From assembly GCA_020161365.1 (NCBI GenBank), contig JAIUNU010000001.1, positions 486,021-550,020 on the forward strand: 64,000 nt of DNA, written 5' to 3'. The notes below the pieces were generated by a model. It worked only from the letters and a program-made list of their open reading frames with translations, was not told the DNA's origin and did no database searches. The DNA comes from Pseudomonadota bacterium. GTDB lineage: Bacteria > Pseudomonadota > Alphaproteobacteria > Caulobacterales > Caulobacteraceae. This document shows, in pieces, positions 1 through 6,542 of the stretch; the stretch's first letter is position 1; each line of letters starts with the position of its first letter. The position numbers and the translations under genes are program-made.

Positions 1-425
1 AGACCATCGCCGTGTCGGAGTCATCGACCGGCGGACTGATCTCGGCCGCGTTGCTGAGCATCGAGGGCGCGTCGGCCTACTACCGTGGCGGCGCGATCGT
101 TTACACGCCCAAGGCGCGCGCCGCTCTGATGGGCTTGAGCAGGGAGGAGATGGGCGACATGCGCTCGGCCAGCGAGCCCTACGCCCAGTTCATGGCGCGC
201 ACCGTGCGCGAGCGTATGGCCTCCACGTGGGGCTTGGCCGAGACCGGCGCCACGGGACCTTCCGGGAACGCCTATGGCGACGCCGCCGGCCACTGCTGCG
301 TGGCGGTGTCCGGCCCCGCGTCGCTGAGCCTGGTCATCGAGACGGGCCACGGAAATCGCGCCGCTAATATGGAAACCTTCCGGGATACGGCGCTCAAACT
401 TCTTCTCGAAGCGCTGAAAGCGTAA
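1..425 (+). CDS. cinA: CinA/PncC-type nicotinamide-nucleotide amidase, 3' part
   Basis: The reading frame is already open at the left edge of the window (first complete codon at base 3), so the N-terminus is missing and about 140 residues remain. The family hydrolyses nicotinamide mononucleotide to nicotinate mononucleotide in cytoplasmic NAD recycling. Visible family motifs are SESSTGG (the serine-containing catalytic motif, usually xESCTGG), ETGATGPSG and GHGNRAAN before the C-terminal helix. The size matches the stand-alone C-terminal CinA domain, but a longer MoeA-like N-terminal domain outside the window cannot be excluded. It ends about 220 bases before the ilvBN leader and is probably not in that operon. 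Confidence 0.85.
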   Translation, partial: TIAVSESSTGGLISAALLSIEGASAYYRGGAIVYTPKARAALMGLSREEMGDMRSASEPYAQFMARTVRERMASTWGLAETGATGPSGNAYGDAAGHCCVAVSGPASLSLVIETGHGNRAANMETFRDTALKLLLEALKA

Positions 426-576
426 CGTCGCTGGCGAGAAAAATCGCGGCGAAGATCAGGGTGGCGACGCCATGTTTCGTGGCGGCGGCCCCAGCCGGTG
501 AAACGTGCCCCCAGCAAGCCCGCTGCGGGCAAGGTCACACTGGCTGAAAAGGCAGAACCTTGCGGCAAAGAGCGCC

Positions 577-605
577 TTGACGCTCCTTCTTGCGCATGTC
601 ATGAG
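577..605 (+). promoter_or_regulatory. candidate promoter of the ilvBN leader
   Basis: TTGACG at 577-582 matches the -35 half of the Caulobacter housekeeping consensus (TTGACG, 10-14 bases, GCTANAWC). The expected -10 region near 594-605 is a poor match. The position, about 60 bases before the leader peptide, fits an attenuated transcript. The region 426-576 shows no other gene; it holds a small GC hairpin near 520-535 without a T-run. Confidence 0.3.
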
Positions 606-644
606 CCATTCCGTAGCTTTGGAGCAAGACTAGTGCGCAAAACC

Positions 645-680
645 ATGATCGTACTTATGGAGCGGCCGTTCGCGGGGTGA
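645..680 (+). CDS. ilvL: ilvBN attenuation leader peptide (11 aa)
   Basis: ATG at 645 opens a short frame reading MIVLMERPFAG and stopping at TGA 678-680. Three of the first four codons encode Ile, Val and Leu, the end products of the pathway served by the downstream acetolactate synthase genes. The stop codon lies inside a hairpin (GGTGAC 676-681 pairing with GTCACC 688-693), and a terminator-like hairpin follows at 715-737. This is the classic arrangement of a ribosome-mediated attenuator, and attenuation of ilvBN has been described in Caulobacter. The assignment rests on codon content and architecture, not on a protein family. Confidence 0.75.
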   Translation: MIVLMERPFAG

Positions 681-714
681 CCTCGAAGTCACCTCGTAGC
701 TCGGTCGCGCGCGC

Positions 715-740
715 AAAGGTCCTTCGGGACCTTTTTTCTT
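715..740 (+). terminator. ilvBN attenuator (leader terminator)
   Basis: AAAGGTCC (715-722), a TTCG tetraloop and GGACCTTT (727-734) form a perfect 8-bp stem followed by a T-rich run. It sits 35 bases after the leader-peptide stop and 41 bases before ilvB, as expected for a leader terminator that is relieved when the ribosome stalls at Ile/Val/Leu codons. Confidence 0.8.
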
Positions 741-780
741 TTCCAGCCCCCTCTTCGCCTCCCATCCACCGGATCGTCCC

Positions 781-2586
781 ATGACCGCCCACCAGACCAT
801 CGAGAGCCAAGCTCCGACCGAAACCAACGATCGCGCCATGACGGGCGCCGAGATCGTGGTTCGCGGCCTCGTCGATCAAGGGGTGGAAGTCCTTTTCGGC
901 TATCCGGGCGGCGCGGTCCTGCCAATCTACGACGCGCTGTTCCATGAGCCGCGCCTGCAGCACATCCTCGTCCGCCACGAACAGGGCGCGGCGCACGCGG
1001 CTGAGGGCTACGCCCGGAGCTCCGGGAAGCCCGGCGTCGTCCTGGTCACCTCGGGCCCCGGCGCGACCAACGCCATCACCGGCATCATGGACGCCCTGAT
1101 GGACTCGATCCCGATGGTCGTCATTACCGGCCAGGTCCCGACGCACCTGATCGGCACCGACGCCTTCCAGGAAGCCGACACCGTGGGCATGACCCGCTCG
1201 TGCACCAAGCACAACTATCTGGTCAAAGACGTCCGCGACCTGCCGCAGATCATCCACGAGGCGTTCAAGATCGCCACGACGGGCCGCCCGGGCCCGGTGC
1301 TGATCGACATTCCCAAGGACGTCCAGTTCGCCAAGGGCGAATACTATGGGCCGACCGAGGTCGCCTCGAACCATGCCTATGCGCCGCGGACGAAGGGCGA
1401 CGCTGGCCGCATCGCCGAGGCCGCCAGGATGATCGCCGGCGCCCGCCGTCCGATCTTCTACACGGGCGGCGGTGTCATCAACGCCGGCCCGAAGGCCAGT
1501 CAGGCGCTGCGGGAATTCGCGGCCCTGACGGGCGCGCCGGTCACCTCGACCTTGATGGGCCTGGGCGCCTTCCCGGCGGCCGATCCGGCCTGGCTGGGCA
1601 TGCTGGGCATGCACGGCACCTTCGAGGCCAACAACGCCATGCACGACTGCGACGTGATGATCTGCGTCGGCGCGCGGTTTGATGACCGCGTCACGGGCCG
1701 CCTCGACGCCTTCTCGCCGGGCAGCAAGAAGATCCACATCGACATCGACCCGTCGTCGATCAACAAGAATGTTCGCGTCGACCTGCCGATCGTCGGCGAC
1801 GCCGGCTCGGTCCTGGAAGACCTGATCGCCGCCTGGAAGGCCGCGAACCTGCAGCCCAACAAGGCCGCCCTGAGCGACTGGTGGGCGCAGATCGACCAGT
1901 GGCGCGCCCGTCAGTGCCTGGCCTACCGCCGCTCGGATTCGGTCATCAAACCGCAGTACGCCATCGAGCGCCTGTACGAACTGACCAAGGACAAGGACGT
2001 CTACATCACCACCGAAGTCGGCCAGCACCAGATGTGGGCCGCGCAGTTCTTCCGCTTCGAGCAGCCGAACCGCTGGATGACCTCCGGCGGACTCGGCACC
2101 ATGGGCTATGGCCTGCCCGCAGCCCTGGGCGTGCAACTGGCGCATCCGAACAGCCTCGTCGTCGACATCGCCGGCGAAGCCTCGATCCAGATGTGCATCC
2201 AGGAGCTGTCGACAGCGATCCAGTTCGACCTGCCGGTCAAGATCTTCATTCTGAACAACGAATGGATGGGCATGGTCCGCCAATGGCAGCAACTGCTGCA
2301 CGGCGAGCGCTACAGCCACTCCTATTCGGACAGTCTGCCCGACTTCGTGAAACTGGCCGACGCCTATGGCGCGCATGGCATCCGCTGCGACAACCCGGCT
2401 GAGTTGGACGCCAAGATCCTGGAGATGATCAACAGCGACAAGCCGGTGATCTTCGACTGCCGCGTCGAGAAACACGAGAACTGCCTGCCGATGATCCCGT
2501 CGGGCAAGGCGCACAACGAAATGATCATGGGCGAGGTCGAGGATATCGGCAACGTCATCGGCGAGGACGGCGCGGGGCTGGTCTAA
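781..2586 (+). CDS. ilvB: Acetolactate synthase large subunit
   Basis: This is the catalytic subunit of acetohydroxyacid synthase (about 601 aa, normal length). It condenses two pyruvates, or pyruvate with 2-oxobutyrate, in the first common step of Val/Leu/Ile synthesis in the cytoplasm. It has the three-domain thiamine-diphosphate fold. The catalytic Glu lies in RHEQGAAHAAEGYA (E67), and the C-terminal substrate region reads NNEWMGMVRQWQQLLHGERYSHS. In the TPP/Mg motif the usual GDAS is GEAS (E466), with the paired Asn at 492-493; see findings. The first ATG at 781 is used, though ATG 838 is also possible and neither has a clear Shine-Dalgarno. It is followed 42 bases later by the regulatory subunit and is controlled by the upstream attenuator. 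Confidence 0.96.
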   Translation: MTAHQTIESQAPTETNDRAMTGAEIVVRGLVDQGVEVLFGYPGGAVLPIYDALFHEPRLQHILVRHEQGAAHAAEGYARSSGKPGVVLVTSGPGATNAITGIMDALMDSIPMVVITGQVPTHLIGTDAFQEADTVGMTRSCTKHNYLVKDVRDLPQIIHEAFKIATTGRPGPVLIDIPKDVQFAKGEYYGPTEVASNHAYAPRTKGDAGRIAEAARMIAGARRPIFYTGGGVINAGPKASQALREFAALTGAPVTSTLMGLGAFPAADPAWLGMLGMHGTFEANNAMHDCDVMICVGARFDDRVTGRLDAFSPGSKKIHIDIDPSSINKNVRVDLPIVGDAGSVLEDLIAAWKAANLQPNKAALSDWWAQIDQWRARQCLAYRRSDSVIKPQYAIERLYELTKDKDVYITTEVGQHQMWAAQFFRFEQPNRWMTSGGLGTMGYGLPAALGVQLAHPNSLVVDIAGEASIQMCIQELSTAIQFDLPVKIFILNNEWMGMVRQWQQLLHGERYSHSYSDSLPDFVKLADAYGAHGIRCDNPAELDAKILEMINSDKPVIFDCRVEKHENCLPMIPSGKAHNEMIMGEVEDIGNVIGEDGAGLV

Positions 2587-2628
2587 GACCCCTCGCTCTT
2601 CTGCAACCCTTTGGCTTAGAAGCGATCC

Positions 2629-3186
2629 ATGACCGCCAACGTCCAACCCGCTCCCGCCTCGGCCTACGACCTTAGTTCGAAGGACCAAGCCGAACAGTCC
2701 GCCACCTTCGCCCTTCTCGTCGACAACGAGCCCGGCGTCCTGCACCGCGTGGTCGGCCTGTTCGCCGCGCGCGGCTACAATATCGAAAGCCTCACGGTCG
2801 CCGAGACCGACCGCAAGGCCCACACCAGCCGTATCACCGTGGTGACCCGCGGCACGCGTCAGGTGTTGGACCAGATCGAGGCTCAGCTGAACAAGGTGGT
2901 GAACGTCCGCCGCGTCCACGACGTCACCCGCGATCCCAACGGCGTCGAGCGCGAGCTGGCGCTCGTTAAGGTGCGCGGCTCGGGCGTTGATCGCCTTGAA
3001 GCGCTTCGGATCGCCGAGATCTTCCGCGCCAAGCCCGTCGACACCACGCTGGAGAGCTTTGTCTTCGAGATCTCTGGCGCGCCGTCCAAGATCGACAAGT
3101 TCCTCGACCTGATGCGTCCGCTGGGCCTGGTGGAACTTTCACGCACCGGCGTCCTTTCCATCGAGCGGGGCTTCGAAGGCATGTAG
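2629..3186 (+). CDS. ilvN: Acetolactate synthase regulatory (small) subunit
   Basis: This 185-aa ACT-domain subunit binds branched-chain amino acids and confers valine feedback control on IlvB. The N-terminal ACT core (about residues 26-60) contains the family signature DNEPGVLHRVVGLFAARGYN followed by IESLTVAETD. The C-terminal ACT-like domain covers roughly residues 100-175. Length is typical of the single-ACT bacterial IlvN/IlvH class plus its C-terminal domain. It is in one transcript with ilvB (42-base gap); the next gene starts 12 bases after its stop, suggesting co-transcription continues. Confidence 0.95.
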   Translation: MTANVQPAPASAYDLSSKDQAEQSATFALLVDNEPGVLHRVVGLFAARGYNIESLTVAETDRKAHTSRITVVTRGTRQVLDQIEAQLNKVVNVRRVHDVTRDPNGVERELALVKVRGSGVDRLEALRIAEIFRAKPVDTTLESFVFEISGAPSKIDKFLDLMRPLGLVELSRTGVLSIERGFEGM

Positions 3187-3198
3187 CGGAGGCAGGCG

Positions 3199-4014
3199 AT
3201 GGCCCTGACCGGACTGATCGCGGGGCTGGCCCTCGCCATCGCTCAGCAGGACGCCACGCCCGACGCCGCCGCGTGGTGGTCGCCGGAAGTCCCCCGCCCG
3301 CCGGCCGTCCTGGATCCGCTGGGCGGACGCCGATGGGCGCGCGATGAACGCCCCATTCCCATCAACAATGGCGTGGATCCCCTGCTCTATCGCCTCTGGG
3401 GACTTCCACCGCTTCAATCCCAGATCGTCCGGGAGGGCGAACAGGTGATCGAGGCCTGGGCGCGCCCCTCCGGCGACGTGCGGCAGGCTGTCATACGAAT
3501 TACGGTTCGTCGCGACGGCCGCGCGTTCGTTCAGGCGCGCGCCGGCCTGGGCTGCTGCACGCCTGAGATCGGTCGCCGGGTCGACATCAACGCAGACCTG
3601 CCGCCATCCGCCCTGCCCGGGATAAAGGCGCTGGCTTTGTCGTCTGCCTGGAGCCAGCCGCAGTCGGTCACGGTCGACTATGGCGGCGGAGCGGTCTCAG
3701 CGGTGTGCGTCAGCGGGGTTTCGTGGGATGTCACCGTTCTCGTTCCGAGCGTCGCCCGTCACCTCCGCCGCGCATGCGACGATTCCGAGATCGGGTCGAT
3801 CGCACCCGAGCTGGCGACGATCGTGGGCGCTGCGCTAGGCCACGACGCCCGTTTCGACGCCGCGGTCCCAAAGCGTTCGGACCTTGCCCGCCAGGCCGCC
3901 GCCTACGAAACGCTGCTGAAGTCCGGCGGACGTCTCGTGGAAAGCAACCGCTCTCAACCGCTTGCTGGGACCACCGACTCCGGCCCCGACGGGAACCGCC
4001 CGCCTCGCCTATGA
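3199..4014 (+). CDS. Hypothetical exported protein
   Basis: I do not recognise a family for these 271 residues. The start at 3199 is preceded by a good Shine-Dalgarno (GGAGG near 3188). The first 15 residues are hydrophobic and end in AIA, which looks like a short signal peptide. A Cys pair (GLGCCTPE, about residues 115-122) and two further Cys residues around 170-195 could form disulfides in the periplasm. The C-terminus is polar and low-complexity (Pro, Gly, Arg). It starts 12 bases after ilvN and so may be the distal gene of that transcript, but nothing links it to branched-chain amino acid synthesis. Confidence 0.7.
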   Translation: MALTGLIAGLALAIAQQDATPDAAAWWSPEVPRPPAVLDPLGGRRWARDERPIPINNGVDPLLYRLWGLPPLQSQIVREGEQVIEAWARPSGDVRQAVIRITVRRDGRAFVQARAGLGCCTPEIGRRVDINADLPPSALPGIKALALSSAWSQPQSVTVDYGGGAVSAVCVSGVSWDVTVLVPSVARHLRRACDDSEIGSIAPELATIVGAALGHDARFDAAVPKRSDLARQAAAYETLLKSGGRLVESNRSQPLAGTTDSGPDGNRPPRL

Positions 4015-4056
4015 GCGCCAAAGCGGCCGAGACCCTTCCCTACGCGCCCTTCGCAC

Positions 4057-4064
4057 CCTATATT
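4057..4064 (+). promoter_or_regulatory. possible -10 element for ssrA
   Basis: CCTATATT partly matches the Caulobacter -10 consensus GCTANAWC. It lies about 20-30 bases before the acceptor piece of ssrA. No convincing -35 is seen, so this is only a candidate. Confidence 0.25.
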
Positions 4065-4085
4065 CAACGCGTCCGGCTTCGGCCG

Positions 4086-4153
4086 AACTATGGGGATAAA
4101 CGCGCACGTAATAAGCGGACTGGACCCGGGTGCGATTCCCGGCGGCTCCACCA
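4086..4153 (+). ncRNA. ssrA: tmRNA acceptor piece (two-piece tmRNA)
   Basis: In the permuted tmRNA genes of alphaproteobacteria the tRNA-like 3' part precedes the coding part. Here the sequence ends in CGGCTCC-ACCA (4143-4153), the 3' strand of the acceptor stem plus encoded CCA. It has a T-arm with stem CCGGG/CCCGG (4126-4130 and 4138-4142) and loop TGCGATT. CGGCTCC pairs with GGGGCCG at 4183-4189 and places a G:U wobble at the third pair, the alanine identity signal of tmRNA. The 3' end is certain; the 5' end near 4086 is approximate because processing sites cannot be read from sequence. Short frames on the opposite strand here are artefacts. Confidence 0.88.
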
Positions 4154-4182
4154 AATCTCTCCCAAGTTATCTGGGACTGCAT

Positions 4183-4365
4183 GGGGCCGATCAGCATCGA
4201 CAGACGTGTAAAGGTGTCTGCTTTCTCTCGGCTTGGCCCACCGTTTCGGGCCTTTATCTAAATGCGAACGATAACTTCGCTGAAGAGTTCGCCGTCGCCG
4301 CGTAATGCGGTGCAGGTGAATTCGCCTCTTAAGTCCTAGGGGTTCAGATCCCTAGGCGGGGCCCG
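4183..4365 (+). ncRNA. ssrA: tmRNA coding piece with proteolysis tag
   Basis: The piece starts with GGGGCCG (4183-4189), the 5' strand of the acceptor stem. It carries a short tag frame that reads ANDNFAEEFAVAA and ends at TAA (4303-4305). With the alanine delivered by the tRNA-like end this gives AANDNFAEEFAVAA, the tag reported for Caulobacter. A strong hairpin (CCTAGGG 4335-4341 with CCCTAGG 4350-4356) follows the tag. The RNA rescues stalled ribosomes with SmpB and marks the truncated protein for ClpXP. The 3' end is uncertain and may run into the tandem repeat that begins near 4366. Confidence 0.88.
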
Positions 4366-4618
4366 GAGGGAGCCTGCCAACAGAATCCCTCCACTTTCAA
4401 CGACATCGCCGAGGCTCCCTCCTCTTCTTCAGGAGAGTATGGGGGAGCCTGCCAACAGAATCCCTCCACTTTCAACGACATCGCCGAGGCTCCCTCCTTT
4501 TCTTCAGGAGAGTATGGGGGAGCCTGCCAACAGAATCCCTCCACTTTCAACGACATCGCCGAGACTCCCTCCTCTTCTTCAGGAGAGCATGGAGGGAGCC
4601 TGCCAACAGAATCCCTCC
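4366..4618. repeat. 75-bp tandem direct repeat, 3 copies plus a partial fourth
   Basis: The marker AGCCTGCCAACAGAATCCCT starts at 4371, 4446, 4521 and 4597, a period of 75, 75 and 76 bases. The first three units are nearly identical with one or two substitutions; the last diverges after about 22 bases. Each unit contains GGCTCCCTCC and, across the junction, its near-complement GGGAGCC, so units can form hairpins with neighbours. Because 75 is a multiple of three, both strands stay open and produce spurious repetitive frames. The array directly follows ssrA and ends about 100 bases before sspB. Confidence 0.9.
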
Positions 4619-4724
4619 GCCTTTGCCGAGGATCGAAAGGGATTCCGGCGACCCCCGCTTTGCGCGTGGCTCATGACGCGCTAGGTTCGGAATCTCGTTT
4701 TCAGTTCGAAGTTTCACGCCGAGC

Positions 4725-5213
4725 ATGTCCCAGACCGAACCGCCCGAAGACCTCATGCAGTACGAGGCCATGGCTCAGGACGCCCTGCGCGGCGTGGTCA
4801 AGGCGGCCCTGAAAAAGGCCGCCGCGCCGGGGGGGCTGCCCGAACCGCATCACCTCTACATCACCTTCAAGACCAAGGCCGCCGGCGTATCGGGTCCTCA
4901 GGACCTACTGTCGAAATATCCCGACGAGATGACCATCGTCCTGCAGCACCAGTACTGGGACCTTGCGCCGGGCGAGACCTTCTTTTCGGTGACCCTGAAG
5001 TTCGGCGGCCAGCCCAAGCGCCTGTCGGTGCCCTATGCGGCCCTGACTCGCTTCTACGATCCGTCGGTCCAGTTCGCCCTGCAATTCTCCGCCCCGGAAA
5101 TCGTCGAGGACGAGCCCGAGCCGGATCCCGAACCCGAAGACAAGGCGCCCAGCGCCGCCTCGGGCGAGGATGGACCCAAGATCGTCTCCCTGGACCAGTT
5201 CCGCAAAAAATGA
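4725..5213 (+). CDS. sspB: ClpXP adaptor SspB (alpha type)
   Basis: SspB tethers ssrA-tagged proteins to ClpX and speeds their degradation by ClpXP. The 162-aa protein has the alphaproteobacterial SspB core (about residues 10-115, with HHLYITFKT and the strand region YWDLAPGETFFSVTLKFGG). An acidic, proline-rich linker (about 125-150) follows. The short C-terminal tail PKIVSLDQFRKK is the expected ClpX-docking segment. It lies directly downstream of ssrA, whose product makes its substrates. It overlaps the next gene by an ATGA and likely forms an operon with it. Confidence 0.93.
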   Translation: MSQTEPPEDLMQYEAMAQDALRGVVKAALKKAAAPGGLPEPHHLYITFKTKAAGVSGPQDLLSKYPDEMTIVLQHQYWDLAPGETFFSVTLKFGGQPKRLSVPYAALTRFYDPSVQFALQFSAPEIVEDEPEPDPEPEDKAPSAASGEDGPKIVSLDQFRKK

Positions 5214-5683
5214 CCGATGTAGCCTCGGACGCGCCAGAAACCCTGACGGACGAGGCGATCCTCGCCCGCTTTCGCGCGTCCAAGCGACAGCCGACCGGCT
5301 CCCAAACCCTCGGCTTTGAGCTGCTGGCGGTCCGGCAGGCCGAACGCGAAGTGGAGGTCGGCTTTAACGCCCGCGCGGAACTGCTCTGCAATCCCATGGG
5401 CCAGATCCAGGGCGGATATGTTTGCGCCATGCTGGACGAGTGCATGTCGGTCGCCGGCATGATCACTTCCGGCATGACCCACGTCGTCCCCACGCTGGAG
5501 ATGAAGACCAGCTTCCTTCGACCGGCCATGCCGGGCTCGCTGCGCGGGGTCGGCCGGGTCGTGAAATGGGGGCGAAGCATCTGCTTCATGGAAGGCGAGC
5601 TGTACGACGCCGAGGGTCGTTTGCTGGCCAAGTCCACCGGCACCGCGATGCCCACCCCCTTCGCTAACTTCAAGAAGAAGTAG
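5210..5683 (+). CDS. PaaI-type hotdog thioesterase
   Basis: This 157-aa hotdog-fold protein probably hydrolyses an acyl-CoA thioester; the substrate cannot be told. The conserved helix motif reads NPMGQIQGGYVCAMLDECMS (about residues 61-80), followed by the long strand THVVPTLEMKTSFLRPA. Many relatives have HGG where this has QGG, while the Asp of the LDE is kept. Translation is coupled to sspB by a 4-base ATGA overlap, and the next gene follows after 8 bases. An unrelated function in the sspB operon is not obvious from sequence. Confidence 0.85.
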   Translation: MTDVASDAPETLTDEAILARFRASKRQPTGSQTLGFELLAVRQAEREVEVGFNARAELLCNPMGQIQGGYVCAMLDECMSVAGMITSGMTHVVPTLEMKTSFLRPAMPGSLRGVGRVVKWGRSICFMEGELYDAEGRLLAKSTGTAMPTPFANFKKK

Positions 5684-5691
5684 GCCAAGCG

Positions 5692-6465
5692 ATGCGAAGG
5701 GCGGCGGCGGTCATCGGACTTCTGGTTTTGCTCTTCTCGCCCGCCTCGGCGGCGCTCGCCGGGGGGCCGTTCTCCAACTGGACCGCCGCCGTCATCGCTG
5801 GTGATTTCCATGCTCACTCGGGCGGCCCGACCGAAGCCTTCGACAACGCCCGCCGCGACGTGACCAAGACGCTGGCCGGCATGGGCTTCCCGAGCGCATC
5901 GATCCAGCAGTTCTCGGTCCGCCCCGAGCGCTATCCCGCCGAAGCCCCCGCGCGGGCCGAAGCCCAGACGATCTACGAAGCGCTTCGCACACGGGCAGAG
6001 ACCGCCAAGTCCGGCTGCCTCTTCTACATCAGCACCCATGGCAGCCCCGAGGGCGTGATTCTGGGCAAGGAACTGCTTCGCCCACACCTGCTGGCGGCGA
6101 TGCTGAACGAGGCTTGCCCCGCGAGGCCTAGCATCGTTGTGATTTCGGCCTGCTTTTCGGGCGTCTTCATCCCGCCCTTGCAGAAGCCGGACCGGCTGAT
6201 CCTGACGGCCGCCCGGCCTGACCGCGCGTCATTCGGATGCGGCGAGAGCGACAAGTATCCGTTCTTTGACGAGTGCTTCCTGTCCGCCGCCCCTGGCGCA
6301 CGCGACTTCGCCGCCCTCGGCGCCGGTGTCCAGGCCTGTGTGGCGCGCAAGGAGAAGGAGACAGGGGCGGAGCCCGCTTCCGAGCCTCAGATCTGGGTCG
6401 GCCCAGCGCTCCGACCGCTACTGCCGCTCTACGCCTTCAATCGAACATCGCCCAACGCGCCTTGA
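5692..6465 (+). CDS. Secreted C13 (legumain-like, clan CD) peptidase
   Basis: A signal peptide (about residues 1-23, ending ALA) suggests export. The clan CD cysteine-peptidase dyad is visible: a hydrophobic strand followed by His-Gly (FYISTHGSPEGV, H116) and a second hydrophobic strand followed by Ala-Cys (SIVVISACFSGVF, C154). This spacing and the ISAC-x-SG block match family C13, relatives of legumain and GPI8 with a caspase-like fold. Length (257 aa) fits a single catalytic domain. The physiological substrate is unknown. It is the third gene of the sspB transcript (8-base gap). Confidence 0.82.
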   Translation: MRRAAAVIGLLVLLFSPASAALAGGPFSNWTAAVIAGDFHAHSGGPTEAFDNARRDVTKTLAGMGFPSASIQQFSVRPERYPAEAPARAEAQTIYEALRTRAETAKSGCLFYISTHGSPEGVILGKELLRPHLLAAMLNEACPARPSIVVISACFSGVFIPPLQKPDRLILTAARPDRASFGCGESDKYPFFDECFLSAAPGARDFAALGAGVQACVARKEKETGAEPASEPQIWVGPALRPLLPLYAFNRTSPNAP

Positions 6466-6542
6466 AGCGCGATCGGGTTTGACCCTGGCGGTCAGCACGC
6501 TACACAAACCCTAGAAGTTTCCGCTTCACCCAGGGGACATCG

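Noticed and set aside
655..2919. Long open frame on the minus strand opposite ilvB and ilvN
   Set aside because: It is a GC-rich antisense shadow; the plus strand has clear IlvB and IlvN homology and the minus translation shows no domain.
4344..4684. Repetitive 25-residue frames on both strands over the 75-bp repeats
   Set aside because: They arise because the repeat period is a multiple of three; they run into ssrA, start within repeats and match no family.
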